Of a stretch of 64,000 bases of DNA, positions 63,938 to 64,000 are shown piece by piece (within the stretch, counting starts at the first letter, position 1; each line of letters begins with the position of its first letter). Location of the stretch: assembly GCF_036511935.1 (NCBI RefSeq), contig NZ_AP028878.1, forward strand, positions 3,782,001 through 3,846,000, given 5' to 3'. This stretch comes from Marinobacter nanhaiticus D15-8W. GTDB taxonomy: Bacteria > Pseudomonadota > Gammaproteobacteria > Pseudomonadales > Oleiphilaceae. The notes under the pieces are model-generated. The model saw only the letters and a program-made list of their open reading frames with translations. It was not told the DNA's origin and did no database searches. Position numbers and translations under genes: made by a program.

Positions 63938-64000
63938 GGATGGACAGACTCCTGACAGCGGGCTTGGCAGAAAAACGCCCCGCCGATCTACCGGGCATTC

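Noticed and set aside
63938-64000. Possible gene upstream of cysM
   Set aside because: Only 63 bases are visible and no open frame or motif can be supported.

Overview
This is about 64 kb of ordinary, GC-rich (roughly 60% G+C by eye) gammaproteobacterial chromosome with no phage, plasmid, rRNA, tRNA or CRISPR that I could recognise. The best guess is Marinobacter or a very close relative. The 508-residue fatty acyl-CoA reductase at 33502-35028 matches, from memory, the short fatty acyl-CoA reductase of Marinobacter wax-ester producers almost throughout. The block cysM-rlmD-relA-mazG, PlsB, and the ErdR-like regulator beside acs also fit. This assignment is inference without a database search.

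Layout. 1-14.3 kb: end of a ZIP-family transporter gene, dodecin, a PQQ-type sugar dehydrogenase, glycerate kinase, an AttE-FG-H-like ABC/lipocalin envelope operon, several NAD(P)H oxidoreductases (MDR, two aldo/keto reductases), a tandem GST-like protein and PBP4. 14.3-20.8 kb: an SDR, a five-copy 139-bp tandem repeat, then an operon of acyl-CoA dehydrogenase, SDR, ACAD10/11-type kinase and histidine phosphatase with a divergent LysR gene. The operon resembles the core of the levulinate/4-hydroxyacyl-CoA (Lva) pathway. 20.8-21.3 kb: a REP/BIME-like element and a 373-bp nested palindrome. 21.3-30 kb: an EAL protein, a tartrate dehydrogenase-like enzyme, a 2-hydroxyacid dehydrogenase, an aminotransferase, a HAD phosphatase, a DUF1439 lipoprotein, a TauE/SafE permease and a fatty acid desaturase whose promoter carries a FabR/DesT-like palindrome. 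30-35 kb: ErdR-like regulator, acetyl-CoA synthetase and fatty acyl-CoA reductase. 35-42.4 kb: a MinD/FleN-like ATPase, an HDOD-GAF-histidine kinase, a REC-PAS-GGDEF-EAL regulator and an orphan periplasmic binding protein. 42.8-49 kb: a methyltransferase plus DUF2156 pair, MurI, NudC and PlsB. 49-58 kb: rsmJ, a small hypothetical gene, uppP, tsaB and adk in one direction, a YbaK-HDOD fusion, Ppc, and two small RHH-like paralogues. 58.4-64 kb: mazG, relA, rlmD, cysM.

Common threads are acyl-lipid metabolism (acs, fatty acyl-CoA reductase, desaturase, PlsB, acyl-CoA dehydrogenase operon, possible aminolipid pair) and signalling through c-di-GMP, HDOD proteins and (p)ppGpp. Most coding start sites were chosen from Shine-Dalgarno spacing and family length, so several differ from the longest possible reading frame. 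The most promising leads are the Lva-like operon, the methyltransferase/DUF2156 pair, the HDOD-kinase/c-di-GMP locus, the desaturase operator and the nested palindrome.
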